Positions 1 through 5,503 of a DNA stretch of 6,197 nucleotides are shown here, one piece after another. Every line of letters begins with the position of its first letter. Positions within the stretch are counted from its first letter, which is position 1. Source of the DNA: JBAZOJ01 sp041648755 (GTDB taxonomy: Bacteria > Planctomycetota > B143-G9). The stretch spans positions 1 to 6,197 of the forward strand of contig JBAZOJ010000218.1 of NCBI GenBank assembly GCA_041648755.1. Reading direction: 5' to 3'. Under the pieces are notes generated by a model that saw only the letters and a program-made list of their open reading frames with translations, had not been told where the DNA came from and made no database searches. Both the position numbers and the translations under genes were made by a program.

Positions 1-887
1 ACGGCGTCCATATTCCGGGTTCCGCGCGAAGCTGCCTGCACATACACATCGTCGGCAAGGGGCAGAGGGATTTCAGTCCCCTCTTTTCCGCCCTGCCGAA
101 CCCGAACCGCGCTTACTTCGCTGCGGGCCTCGACATAGCCAAGCTTCATCGGCATATCGCGGTTTCTCATCGGAACCTTCAGCGGCGCACGACCCGAGGC
201 AGCCATGATGAATACCGGCTCGCGAAAGGCGGAGTCCCAGCCGGGCGGAAGGGCGGAACCGTATTTCTTCTCGACAGAAGTCCGCCAGTCATCGGCATCG
301 GTGAATCCCGCGAGCCTCTTGCTCTGCAGCGCCATTACGTCCAGCGTCATCCAGTCGCAGCGATCCTCGGCGTGTTCGGCCATCGCGTCGGCAAGGGCGC
401 CCGCTACGAAGCAGGCTTGTGCATTGTCCGGCTCGCCCTGGGCAATGTAGAGCAATCCACGGTATAGATAGACAAGCGCCCGCTCATGGGGCTCGCCCTT
501 GTACAGCTTGTCGGCTTCGCTGCCCTTCATGCTGGTGGCCGCGGAAGCATCGCCGGTTGTGATGCTGCTCATTGCGGCAATGGCAGCGTCGAGGAACCGC
601 TCCGCTTTGACCATGTCACCGAGGTACATCGCCTCGATGCCGTAGTCAGCGTACAGCAGAGGTCGGTGGTTATACGGTAGCGCGGCAATGCGGGCTTCGA
701 TGTCGTCAAGGCGGGGATCGGAAATCTGGCGGGGCGGAGGCAGCAAAGACGAGGAGACCGCATCGGGCTCGGGGATCGCGTACTGGACTGCCGAGATGCC
801 CGCGTAGGGATTACGGGCCGGTGCGCAGCCCGGCAAGGCGACCAGCGTGAGCAATACGATAAGAAGAAGCGACCTGCGTCCTCGCAT
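1..887 (-). CDS. TPR-like outer-surface lipoprotein, C-terminus beyond window edge
   Basis: The frame opens with ATG at 887-885 and runs 295 codons without a stop to the window edge, so the C-terminus is missing. Residues 1-21 are a lipoprotein signal: basic MRGRR, a hydrophobic stretch (6-17), then lipobox LPGC with the acceptor cysteine at 21. The mature protein is therefore expected to be lipidated and membrane-anchored. Residues about 71-108 and 133-170 look like helix-turn-helix TPR-type units, the second containing GEPHERALVYLYRGLLY and QGEPDNAQACF. From memory this YKGEP..RA..Y.YRGLLY..GEPDNA.ACF pattern, followed by a GRAPLKVP segment (232-239), recalls uncharacterised TPR-like lipoproteins of the COG3014 type. 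That assignment was not searched. Role unknown. No strong Shine-Dalgarno is visible: an AGG lies 3 nt before ATG and AAAAGGG about 12 nt before it. Another frame (997-569) overlaps the start but has no lipobox or family features, and this reading is much better supported. Confidence 0.85.
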   Translation of the reverse strand, partial: MRGRRSLLLIVLLTLVALPGCAPARNPYAGISAVQYAIPEPDAVSSSLLPPPRQISDPRLDDIEARIAALPYNHRPLLYADYGIEAMYLGDMVKAERFLDAAIAAMSSITTGDASAATSMKGSEADKLYKGEPHERALVYLYRGLLYIAQGEPDNAQACFVAGALADAMAEHAEDRCDWMTLDVMALQSKRLAGFTDADDWRTSVEKKYGSALPPGWDSAFREPVFIMAASGRAPLKVPMRNRDMPMKLGYVEARSEVSAVRVRQGGKEGTEIPLPLADDVYVQAASRGTRNMDA

Positions 888-893
888 AACCTA

Positions 894-899
894 ATTCTA
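894..899 (-). promoter_or_regulatory. Possible -10 element (TAGAAT) close to the lipoprotein start
   Basis: TAGAAT on the minus strand matches the TATAAT consensus at five of six positions and ends 6 nt before the ATG at 887. If used, it would give an almost leaderless transcript, which would fit the weak ribosome-binding site. No recognisable -35 hexamer lies at the right distance. It may be chance in a G/C-rich stretch. Confidence 0.2.
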
Positions 900-1007
900 C
901 CCTTTTCGCGGCGGATGCGCGCACTTATCTTGGACGCAGGAGGCGGGCTTTGTCGGGAAAGCACGGAAATGGGAAGAAGGCAGCCGAAGGGGATCATCCG
1001 CTAATGA

Positions 1008-1039
1008 ACGTTTCGGCTGCGAGGCCTGAAGAAGAGCCA
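1008..1039 (+). repeat. Degenerate single unit of the 32-35-bp repeat
   Basis: This 32-bp stretch begins ACG and ends GAGCCA, as the better-conserved units at 1152-1251 do. Its core at 1010-1025 (GTTTCGGCTGCGAGGC) can still fold as a 6-bp stem with GT wobble pairs. It has diverged and stands alone, suggesting an old copy of the family. Strand is given as that on which the unit reads ACG...GAGCCA. Confidence 0.55.
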
Positions 1040-1050
1040 ACATTCGAATA

Positions 1051-1104
1051 CACGGAAGAAGGCGCAGAAGGTTTTACCACAGAGGACTCAGAGGTTCGCA
1101 GAGG
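1051..1104 (+). repeat. Degenerate array of about 9-bp period (CACAGAGGA type)
   Basis: Nine-base steps are visible: CACAGAGGA (1078-1086), CTCAGAGGT (1087-1095), TCGCAGAGG (1096-1104), preceded by the looser CACGGAAGA (1051-1059) and AGGCGCAGA (1060-1068). Arrays of this ACCACAGAGG type are familiar to me from intergenic DNA of many environmental bacteria; that is memory, not a search result. Function unknown. Confidence 0.55.
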
Positions 1105-1128
1105 AAAGAAGAACTCTTTGCGAGGCCC

Positions 1129-1144
1129 AAGAATGGGCATTCTT
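1129..1144. other. Small inverted repeat, 6-bp arms
   Basis: AAGAAT (1129-1134) and ATTCTT (1139-1144) flank GGGC. The first arm also begins inside a GCCC...GGGC pairing, so alternative folds are possible. Small enough to be chance, but it sits exactly between the 9-bp array and the 32-35-bp repeat cluster. Confidence 0.3.
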
Positions 1145-1151
1145 ACCACAA

Positions 1152-1251
1152 ACGCATCGTCGGCGAGGTCTGAAGACGAGCCAACGCTTCGTCGGCGAGG
1201 CCAGGAGCACGAGCCAACGCTCCGTCGGGGAGGCGCGGAAAGCGCGAGCCA
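1152..1251 (+). repeat. Tandem cluster of three 32-35-bp repeats with palindromic core
   Basis: Three adjacent units lie at 1152-1183 (32 bp), 1184-1216 (33 bp) and 1217-1251 (35 bp). Each starts ACGC, carries a core close to GCTTCGTCGGCGAGGC (1154-1169, 1186-1201, 1219-1234), and ends GAGCCA. The consensus core folds as a 6-bp stem (GCTTCG / CGAGGC with one GT pair) around a TCGG loop. The third copy has core substitutions that weaken this fold. The last unit is followed by AACATACG, nearly the same as the AACCTACG after the cluster at 5504-5600. There are no spacers, so this is not CRISPR. A REP-like extragenic palindrome is the closest known concept. Confidence 0.8.
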
Positions 1252-1268
1252 AACATACGAACAAAGAG

Positions 1269-1315
1269 CAGCGGCTATTCTCACCCACAGGGTCATCCAC
1301 CGCTGCATACAGCGG
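1269..1315. other. Two mutually exclusive stem options sharing one arm
   Basis: CAGCGG (1269-1274), CCGCTG (1300-1305) and CAGCGG (1310-1315) occur in order. The middle arm can pair with the left one (25-nt loop) or the right one (4-nt loop, CATA). The short hairpin should win. It lies between repeat arrays and far from any start codon, so a regulatory switch is unlikely. Confidence 0.35.
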
Positions 1316-1322
1316 CGGCAGA

Positions 1323-1346
1323 CGCGGAGGCGCGGAGACGCGGAGA
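1323..1346 (+). repeat. Three-copy 8-bp array (CGCGGAGA)
   Basis: CGCGGAGG (1323-1330), CGCGGAGA (1331-1338) and CGCGGAGA (1339-1346) follow directly, with a further CGGCAGA half-match just before. This is the second short-period purine-rich array in the spacer, with a motif different from the CACAGAGGA and CACGAAATA arrays. Confidence 0.65.
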
Positions 1347-1391
1347 GATTAGAAGAGAGTTGGATGCGTGGCCAAAGAGGAAGAGATCTAC

Positions 1392-1418
1392 CACGAAACA
1401 CACGAAATACACGAACAT
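1392..1418 (+). repeat. Three-copy 9-bp array (CACGAAACA type)
   Basis: CACGAAACA (1392-1400), CACGAAATA (1401-1409) and CACGAACAT (1410-1418) are consecutive. Two further related 9-mers, CACGAACGA (1461-1469) and CACGACCGC (1470-1478), occur 43 bp on. Arrays reading CCACGAAACACACGAAA are common, in my recollection, in intergenic DNA of diverse environmental bacteria. No function can be read from the sequence. Confidence 0.65.
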
Positions 1419-1460
1419 GACCTTTGCCCGGGCAGAACGGACGGCGAACCAAGACCTCGA

Positions 1461-1492
1461 CACGAACGACACGACCGCTTCGGCGGCGAGGC
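1461..1492 (+). repeat. Short CACGA array running into a lone palindromic core
   Basis: Two CACGA 9-mers (1461-1478) run into GCTTCGGCGGCGAGGC (1477-1492), a copy of the core of the 32-35-bp repeat with loop GCGG instead of TCGG. The unit is truncated: after CATGA it loses the GAGCCA end. Here two repeat families physically abut or overlap by 2 bp. Confidence 0.5.
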
Positions 1493-1507
1493 CATGAGAG
1501 CGACGCG

Positions 1508-1545
1508 CCCCTCTACCTTTGGGAGAGGGGAAGGGCTGAAAGCCC
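1508..1545. other. Pair of adjacent hairpins (CCCCTCT/AGAGGGG and GGGCT/AGCCC)
   Basis: The first stem pairs 1508-1514 with 1524-1530 (7 bp, 9-nt loop). The second pairs 1533-1537 with 1541-1545 (5 bp, GAA loop). Neither is followed by a T-run on either strand, so an intrinsic terminator is not evident. Palindromes of the CCCCTCT...AGAGGGG kind are widespread dispersed elements in bacteria. Confidence 0.5.
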
Positions 1546-1605
1546 CGAGCCATGTCGAGGGGGTAAGGGACTGGTTGGGGGCTCATTGTTGTCCGGGAAG
1601 AAGAA

Positions 1606-1636
1606 CCCTCTCCATGCCTCTCCCAGAGGGAGAGGG
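1606..1636. other. Hairpin with duplicated arm (CCTCTCCC/GGGAGAGG)
   Basis: CCTCTCCC (1617-1624) pairs with GGGAGAGG (1628-1635), giving an 8-bp stem around AGA. A second left arm, CCCTCTCC (1606-1613), can compete for the same right arm (1629-1636). Again there is no T-run. It resembles dispersed CCCTCTCCC palindromes seen in many bacterial intergenic regions. Confidence 0.5.
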
Positions 1637-1654
1637 AACGAGAAGAAAAGGCAT

Positions 1655-1702
1655 GCCGCGTGGGTACGCGGCGCTCCCAGGGGAGTGGTTTCCCATCGGG
1701 AA
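1655..1702. other. Cluster of short hairpins (GCCGCG/CGCGGC; TTCCC/GGGAA)
   Basis: GCCGCG (1655-1660) and CGCGGC (1667-1672) form a 6-bp stem with a TGGGTA loop. TTCCC (1690-1694) and GGGAA (1698-1702) form a second, 5-bp stem around ATC. CTCCC and GGGAG between them could pair only with a very tight loop. Together with the two preceding hairpin features this makes about 200 bp of near-continuous stem-loops downstream of the LRR gene. Confidence 0.45.
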
Positions 1703-1912
1703 GCGGTACGCGAGGATGGAATGCCAAGAGGAAAAGAAGCGCGGGCACCGGAGGCCTTGAAGAGGGGGTATTTGGCTGTTGGTTCTTGACGGGGCGTACG
1801 GCAAAGGCGTTCAAAACGACACGAGACGCGAGTCGGGCGACCAAGCCCAGCTTGCGCTTGAAGGCTCACTCGGAATCGCCCTCGGAGGCCGGTCAGCAAC
1901 GTGCCCGCTATG

Positions 1913-1931
1913 CGGACTGCCTCGCGGTCCG
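1913..1931 (-). terminator. Weak stem-loop directly after the LRR stop codon
   Basis: CGGAC (1913-1917) and GTCCG (1927-1931) form a 5-bp stem abutting the TGA of the LRR gene at 1934-1932. There is no T-run on the minus strand after it, so intrinsic termination is doubtful. Transcript ends may depend on the larger hairpins further downstream or on Rho. Confidence 0.2.
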
Positions 1932-3851
1932 TCACTGTTCTTTCAGGAAGACCTGGCAGTTCGGCAGCGCCTTCCGCAGACCTTCGACCTCTCCCTCCAA
2001 CAGCCCGGGCATTTTCGACAGCCAGATAGCGCGAAGAGACGCGGAGCCTGCCAGGGGCTGCAGGGAACGCAACAGGGGCGCATTCCCGATAGTCAGCACT
2101 TCGAGGGCTGTCGAGCCGACAAGTCCGGAGACGTCCGCGAGATCTGCGCAATCAGAGATGTCGAGAGAGCTCAGAGCCTTGAGCTTCGAACAGAAATCGA
2201 GGTTCGCGAGTCCCGGACATTTTGACATCCCCAGCATGAAGAGGGTCTGCGCTTCCCCCAAGGGCGAATAGTCCTTGTCGGCAGAGCCTGAAACCGAAAG
2301 GCGCCACAGAGCGCGCAGCGACCGTATGGGGGAAAGAGAGGAGACATTCGGGCTGCCGGAGAGATCGAGGACCACGATGCCCGGCGCGGACTCCAACTGG
2401 CTGATGTCGGTTAAAGCCTCGCAGTCCGCCAACGATAGGGAAGTGAGTGCAATCGCATTGGAGATGCCCTCGAGGGAGACGATACCCGTCCTGGACGCAT
2501 CCAGCGACTCCAGATCCTTCAGCCCGGCGAGAGGGGCGAGGGAACGCACCTTGGGACAGCATGAAAGAACCAGAGCCTGCAGTTGAGTGGCTCCTGCGAG
2601 TTCTTCCAGTGACTCGATTTCTGGGGAGTTGTTGAGCTCGACATGCTTCAGTGAAGGACAGTCGGCAAGGAAAGAGAGGCTCTTGAGCCTGTTCCCCCCG
2701 ACCGCGAGAAACGTCAGGTTCGGATTGCCGTCAAGGTCGGGGATCGCCGATAAGCCGAGACAATCCGAGATCTCGAGCACCTCGATTCCGTGCAGTTCGG
2801 AGAGGAAAGACACATCGGCCAGTTGCGGGCTTGAAGACAGGAGTATCGCGCGGGCGGATGTGCAGGTCTTCAGCATGGAGACGTCCTTCAGCGACTTGCA
2901 GAATCTGAAATCGGCGAACTTCGTCCCGGCACCGAGTTTCAGACCCGCCAAGGTAGTTAGCTTGGGGCAGTCCCTCATGCATATTCCGGAAAGAGGCCCG
3001 GCGGTAGCGATACTGCCATCGCCAAGTGCCGACCCGTCGGCAACGAAGAAGTACTTCAGGTTGGGCAAGGAGGAGAGCCCAGGGACCGACGACAGCTTCG
3101 TGCATCCCCAGAAGCTCACTGACTCCAGGGCAGAGAGATCCCCCTCGAAAGTCATCTGCTTGAGCTTCGAAAATCTGTCGCCGATGTAGGCGAAGAAGCG
3201 AAGCTCGGGAAGGTCTCCGAGCCTGATGCCGAATGGCGAATAGTTCCAGTGAAATGCCAATCCTCGAAGGGAAAGCCATTTCAGGCGGGAGTGCCATTCC
3301 CTCAAGTCTCCGTCGAGACTGACGACCAATTGCCGACCGGCCAACCGCGATAGGCTGTCGGGGTCTTCCACTGACCTGATGTACACGTAGCAGAGCGACG
3401 CCAGCTCATCCTTGGTTGCCGCCTTCAGCCACTGCACCATTTCCTTCGAACCGAGAAAGATGCCATAGATGGCGCCATTGCAGAGGTACGTCTGATCAGT
3501 CTCAGCGAACTGCATCGTGGGAGGAGGATCGTTGGGGACGATGTAATACGGGTAATAGAGCGTCTGATCCCTGTCGGGGTACCCGAAGTAGGTGGCGTGA
3601 GACTCGAAGGGCCGCTTCCCGTTGTCGTCGCGCACCGGCTCCCAGTAGCATTGGAGCACCTGCAGTATTTCGCCGGGCTCTACGCTCACCGGCGTCCCTT
3701 TTCTGGAGATCATTGTCACCTCGCCGGTGACCGCATTCCGGACGGCGCTCGTCCCCGAGATGACCACGGTGCGGGTCTCGGCAACAGCCGGTCTTGCCCA
3801 CACAAAAAGACACGCTGCAAACAGAACGTGGAAGAACAGGTACTTCCTCAT
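1932..3851 (-). CDS. Secreted leucine-rich-repeat protein (SDS22/internalin-like repeats)
   Basis: The protein has 639 residues. Residues 1-24 form a signal peptide (MRKY, hydrophobic 5-18, AVA before E25), so export from the cytoplasm is expected. Residues 25-189 are a non-repeat N-terminal domain I do not recognise, rich in Tyr and Pro around 88-112. From about 190 to 620 about 19 leucine-rich repeats run to the end. The variable position of LxxLxLSxCxxL falls at 250, 273, 295, 318, 341, 364, 387, 409, 432, 454, 477, 500, 523, 545, 568, 591 and 614, an almost strict 22-23-residue period. That position is often Cys, otherwise mostly Ser or Asn. The C-terminus (EGLRKALPNCQVFL) matches the capping ending of many environmental bacterial LRR proteins. 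Such folds usually bind proteins; no partner or enzyme domain is visible. The ATG is supported by the signal peptide; the Shine-Dalgarno is weak. The 40-bp gap to the upstream gene suggests one transcript. Confidence 0.9.
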   Translation of the reverse strand: MRKYLFFHVLFAACLFVWARPAVAETRTVVISGTSAVRNAVTGEVTMISRKGTPVSVEPGEILQVLQCYWEPVRDDNGKRPFESHATYFGYPDRDQTLYYPYYIVPNDPPPTMQFAETDQTYLCNGAIYGIFLGSKEMVQWLKAATKDELASLCYVYIRSVEDPDSLSRLAGRQLVVSLDGDLREWHSRLKWLSLRGLAFHWNYSPFGIRLGDLPELRFFAYIGDRFSKLKQMTFEGDLSALESVSFWGCTKLSSVPGLSSLPNLKYFFVADGSALGDGSIATAGPLSGICMRDCPKLTTLAGLKLGAGTKFADFRFCKSLKDVSMLKTCTSARAILLSSSPQLADVSFLSELHGIEVLEISDCLGLSAIPDLDGNPNLTFLAVGGNRLKSLSFLADCPSLKHVELNNSPEIESLEELAGATQLQALVLSCCPKVRSLAPLAGLKDLESLDASRTGIVSLEGISNAIALTSLSLADCEALTDISQLESAPGIVVLDLSGSPNVSSLSPIRSLRALWRLSVSGSADKDYSPLGEAQTLFMLGMSKCPGLANLDFCSKLKALSSLDISDCADLADVSGLVGSTALEVLTIGNAPLLRSLQPLAGSASLRAIWLSKMPGLLEGEVEGLRKALPNCQVFLKEQ

Positions 3852-3891
3852 TTCGTCAGCTCGCTTTCCGATATCCTTGGCGGACGCCCGC

Positions 3892-5283
3892 TCACCGGAT
3901 GTAGTCCATTGCGTTCGAGAACACGCCTGGCATAAAATCCTTGCCCAACTCGCTTATGCTAATGTTACACTGGTCTCCATTGTCGGGCGCGATCGTCCAT
4001 GTCCAGCAATAGAACCTGCCGTCCATCACGCAGGAGTTCCACCGGCTGAAGCCCTCCGCGGACTTCCATTCCCTGGGCTCGACGGCGTCCGACCTGCGGA
4101 ACACGAACCCTTCCTTCGTCAGGATCGAGTCCAAACGCCTGCCGGGCGCAACTGCCATGGAAACAGTCCAACGCTCGTCTTTTCGATATTCGCTGATGCC
4201 GGATGCCAGATACTCCCATTGGCTGCCAGGGTCAAAATAGTCGGCCTTCGCGAACCAGTTGGACTGCGGCCGCCATGCATTGTGCATCACTTCGCTGCTG
4301 ATCCGCACCACGTTCTTCCCATTCCAGAAGGTAACGCTGCCGCTTGCATCGCCGCAGATCTCCCAGTTCATCTCGCCGGCCTCGGAAATACTACCGTACG
4401 ACATCCTTTGAGTGAGCCCATAGTGTTCGGAACGCGAGGCAATGACGCTCCGCCCGACTGGGATCCACAACGCCGGGTTGTACTCGGGATGCTCCATGTC
4501 GAAGGGGAACTGCTTCCAGGTCGAATCTGGGACTGACAAGTCGGCATAGTACGCCGGTTCATCGGGCTCGCGGGATGTATCGAGGAAAAAGCGCGAATCC
4601 GTCCTCGACAACTTCATCTGAATGACGAGATCATCGGAGACCGTGCAACGCGACTCTTCGCCAAAGAGCGCCGACAGGCTTCTTGTTTTACCAGTCTGGC
4701 GGTCAATCAGCACAATGCTGTCTTCCCCGTACATTATCCACCATTTCGAGCCGGTATACAGGGTGTAGCCGGGCGGCCCGGCAGTGAGCTTCCGCGGCAG
4801 TTTGAACGCCTTCCCGCCGGGCTGGGGCGCCTTCAGATCGGCATCCGATTCCAGAACGAACAGGCTGGCGTCTTTCTCATCTTTGGCTCCAGCAAAATCA
4901 AGGTAGAGTCCTATACGGTCCCTACCCGGCAGCAACCCGCTCAAAAACCAGTCGGAGCTTCCGAGCAGCTTGCCATCGGGATAGGAAAAGGAGGCCATCC
5001 TCACACTGCCAGAGTCATACACGATCGCGCAGAACCAGTCCGGCGACTTCGAAAGCAGCAGGAGCGAGTTGTCCTCGAACCGATTATTGGGATCAGGCGT
5101 GCCGTACTTGTCCGGAGGAAAGGAGAAACTGACGGAGCAGGTAGTGCCCCCCTGTGCGCCGGGAGTCGGCCGGATGGCAGGTTCTTCAGGAAGGCACAGA
5201 TTGCCACGGAACTGCAGCGCGACAAAAACAGCCAACAGTATCACCAGGACTATCAATGCCCTGCCCAGAACCCAGTTTCGCAT
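3892..5283 (-). CDS. Membrane-anchored extracytoplasmic protein, family not recognised
   Basis: The protein has 463 residues and I do not recognise its family. A single hydrophobic segment at about 9-24 (RALIVLVILLAVFVALQF), preceded by R2 and R8, is a signal anchor or signal peptide without a clear lipobox: the nearest Cys, C30, is preceded by GNL, a poor match. The remaining residues, from about 26, contain no further membrane segment. They are rich in aromatic residues and short beta-like strands such as SIVLIDRQTGKTRSL (189-203), with many Trp (for example 181, 182, 320, 337, 356, 427, 429) and scattered Cys. That pattern could suit a beta-propeller or other all-beta fold, but I see no repeat regular enough to say so. 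The start is well supported by AAGGGAG four bases upstream and a candidate promoter. It precedes the LRR gene by 40 bp in the same direction, so the two are probably one operon encoding exported proteins. Confidence 0.85.
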   Translation of the reverse strand: MRNWVLGRALIVLVILLAVFVALQFRGNLCLPEEPAIRPTPGAQGGTTCSVSFSFPPDKYGTPDPNNRFEDNSLLLLSKSPDWFCAIVYDSGSVRMASFSYPDGKLLGSSDWFLSGLLPGRDRIGLYLDFAGAKDEKDASLFVLESDADLKAPQPGGKAFKLPRKLTAGPPGYTLYTGSKWWIMYGEDSIVLIDRQTGKTRSLSALFGEESRCTVSDDLVIQMKLSRTDSRFFLDTSREPDEPAYYADLSVPDSTWKQFPFDMEHPEYNPALWIPVGRSVIASRSEHYGLTQRMSYGSISEAGEMNWEICGDASGSVTFWNGKNVVRISSEVMHNAWRPQSNWFAKADYFDPGSQWEYLASGISEYRKDERWTVSMAVAPGRRLDSILTKEGFVFRRSDAVEPREWKSAEGFSRWNSCVMDGRFYCWTWTIAPDNGDQCNISISELGKDFMPGVFSNAMDYIR

Positions 5284-5287
5284 AAGG

Positions 5288-5294
5288 CTCCCTT
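5288..5294 (-). promoter_or_regulatory. Shine-Dalgarno AAGGGAG fixing the 463-residue gene start
   Basis: AAGGGAG on the minus strand lies 4 nt before the ATG at 5283. It is the clearest ribosome-binding site in the window and supports that start. Confidence 0.65.
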
Positions 5295-5330
5295 CTTGAT
5301 CAAGTCACCGAATCGCGCCCGCAATTCATT

Positions 5331-5359
5331 AGTATACCTGAACGGAACTGAACAGCCAG
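5331..5359 (-). promoter_or_regulatory. Candidate sigma70-type promoter for the two-gene operon
   Basis: On the minus strand TATACT (5336-5331) matches the -10 consensus at five of six positions. CTGGCT (5359-5354), 17 bp upstream, is a weak -35 with three matches. Transcription would start near 5324 and give a leader of about 40 nt carrying the AAGGGAG site. Placement directly before a well-supported start argues for it; the poor -35 argues for caution. Confidence 0.4.
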
Positions 5360-5381
5360 ACAGAAAAGTCTCTCTTGAATT

Positions 5382-5406
5382 CCAGTTTGACACTTTTAGA
5401 AACTGG
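5382..5406. promoter_or_regulatory. Inverted repeat upstream of the candidate promoter
   Basis: CCAGTTT (5382-5388) and AAACTGG (5400-5406) are perfect 7-bp arms separated by 11 bp. The element is centred about 70 bp upstream of the predicted transcription start, where an activator site would fit. It could equally be a chance hairpin; there is no second copy in the window. Confidence 0.3.
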
Positions 5407-5503
5407 CAATTACGCGCGCATTCTACGGGTGTTTCCCAGACAAGTCAAGGCATTGGAAGCGACGTGGAAGAGCTGTTGCTCGCAAGATAACCTGCCCTCC
5501 CCT

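Larger units (their letters stand above)
888..1931. repeat. Repeat-mosaic intergenic region (about 1 kb, non-coding)
   Basis: This spacer between the LRR gene and the lipoprotein gene holds no gene I can support. It is a patchwork of units of a 32-35-bp palindrome-containing repeat (1008-1039, 1152-1251, core at 1477-1492), short arrays of 8-9-bp period (1051-1104, 1323-1346, 1392-1418), and a cluster of G/C-rich hairpins (1508-1702). The + strand is purine-rich from about 1015 to 1440. Frames of 120-210 codons exist on both strands, but their translations are low-complexity and repeat-derived, with no start-site or domain support. The stretch 1703-1912 shows no clear internal repeat and no recognisable gene, though it may be further degenerate repeat material. 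Confidence 0.8.

Noticed and set aside
569..997. Minus-strand protein of 142 residues overlapping the lipoprotein start
   Set aside because: The alternative frame from 887 gives a perfect lipobox and TPR-like sequence; this one is Arg/Pro/Ser-rich shadow sequence.
1152..1251. CRISPR array
   Set aside because: Units are directly adjacent, diverge along their whole length, and have no unique spacers; no cas gene is in view.
1152..1251. Integron attC sites
   Set aside because: The palindromic core is only about 16 bp and the GTTRRRY/RYYYAAC boxes are absent; no cassette-sized genes lie between copies.
1269..1315. Riboswitch or attenuator based on alternative CAGCGG/CCGCTG pairing
   Set aside because: It lies about 380 nt from the nearest start codon, has no T-run or conserved aptamer-like core, and sits among repeats.
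950..1420. Plus-strand protein of 156 residues
   Set aside because: Translation is Arg/Glu-rich low complexity generated by the repeats; the opposite strand is open over the same stretch.
1513..2151. Minus-strand protein of 212 residues
   Set aside because: It overlaps the end of the LRR gene in another frame and crosses hairpins and repeats; no domain or ribosome-binding site.
3727..4536. Plus-strand frame of 269 codons across the operon junction
   Set aside because: Antisense to two well-supported genes, with no recognisable features; long antisense frames are expected in G/C-rich coding DNA.
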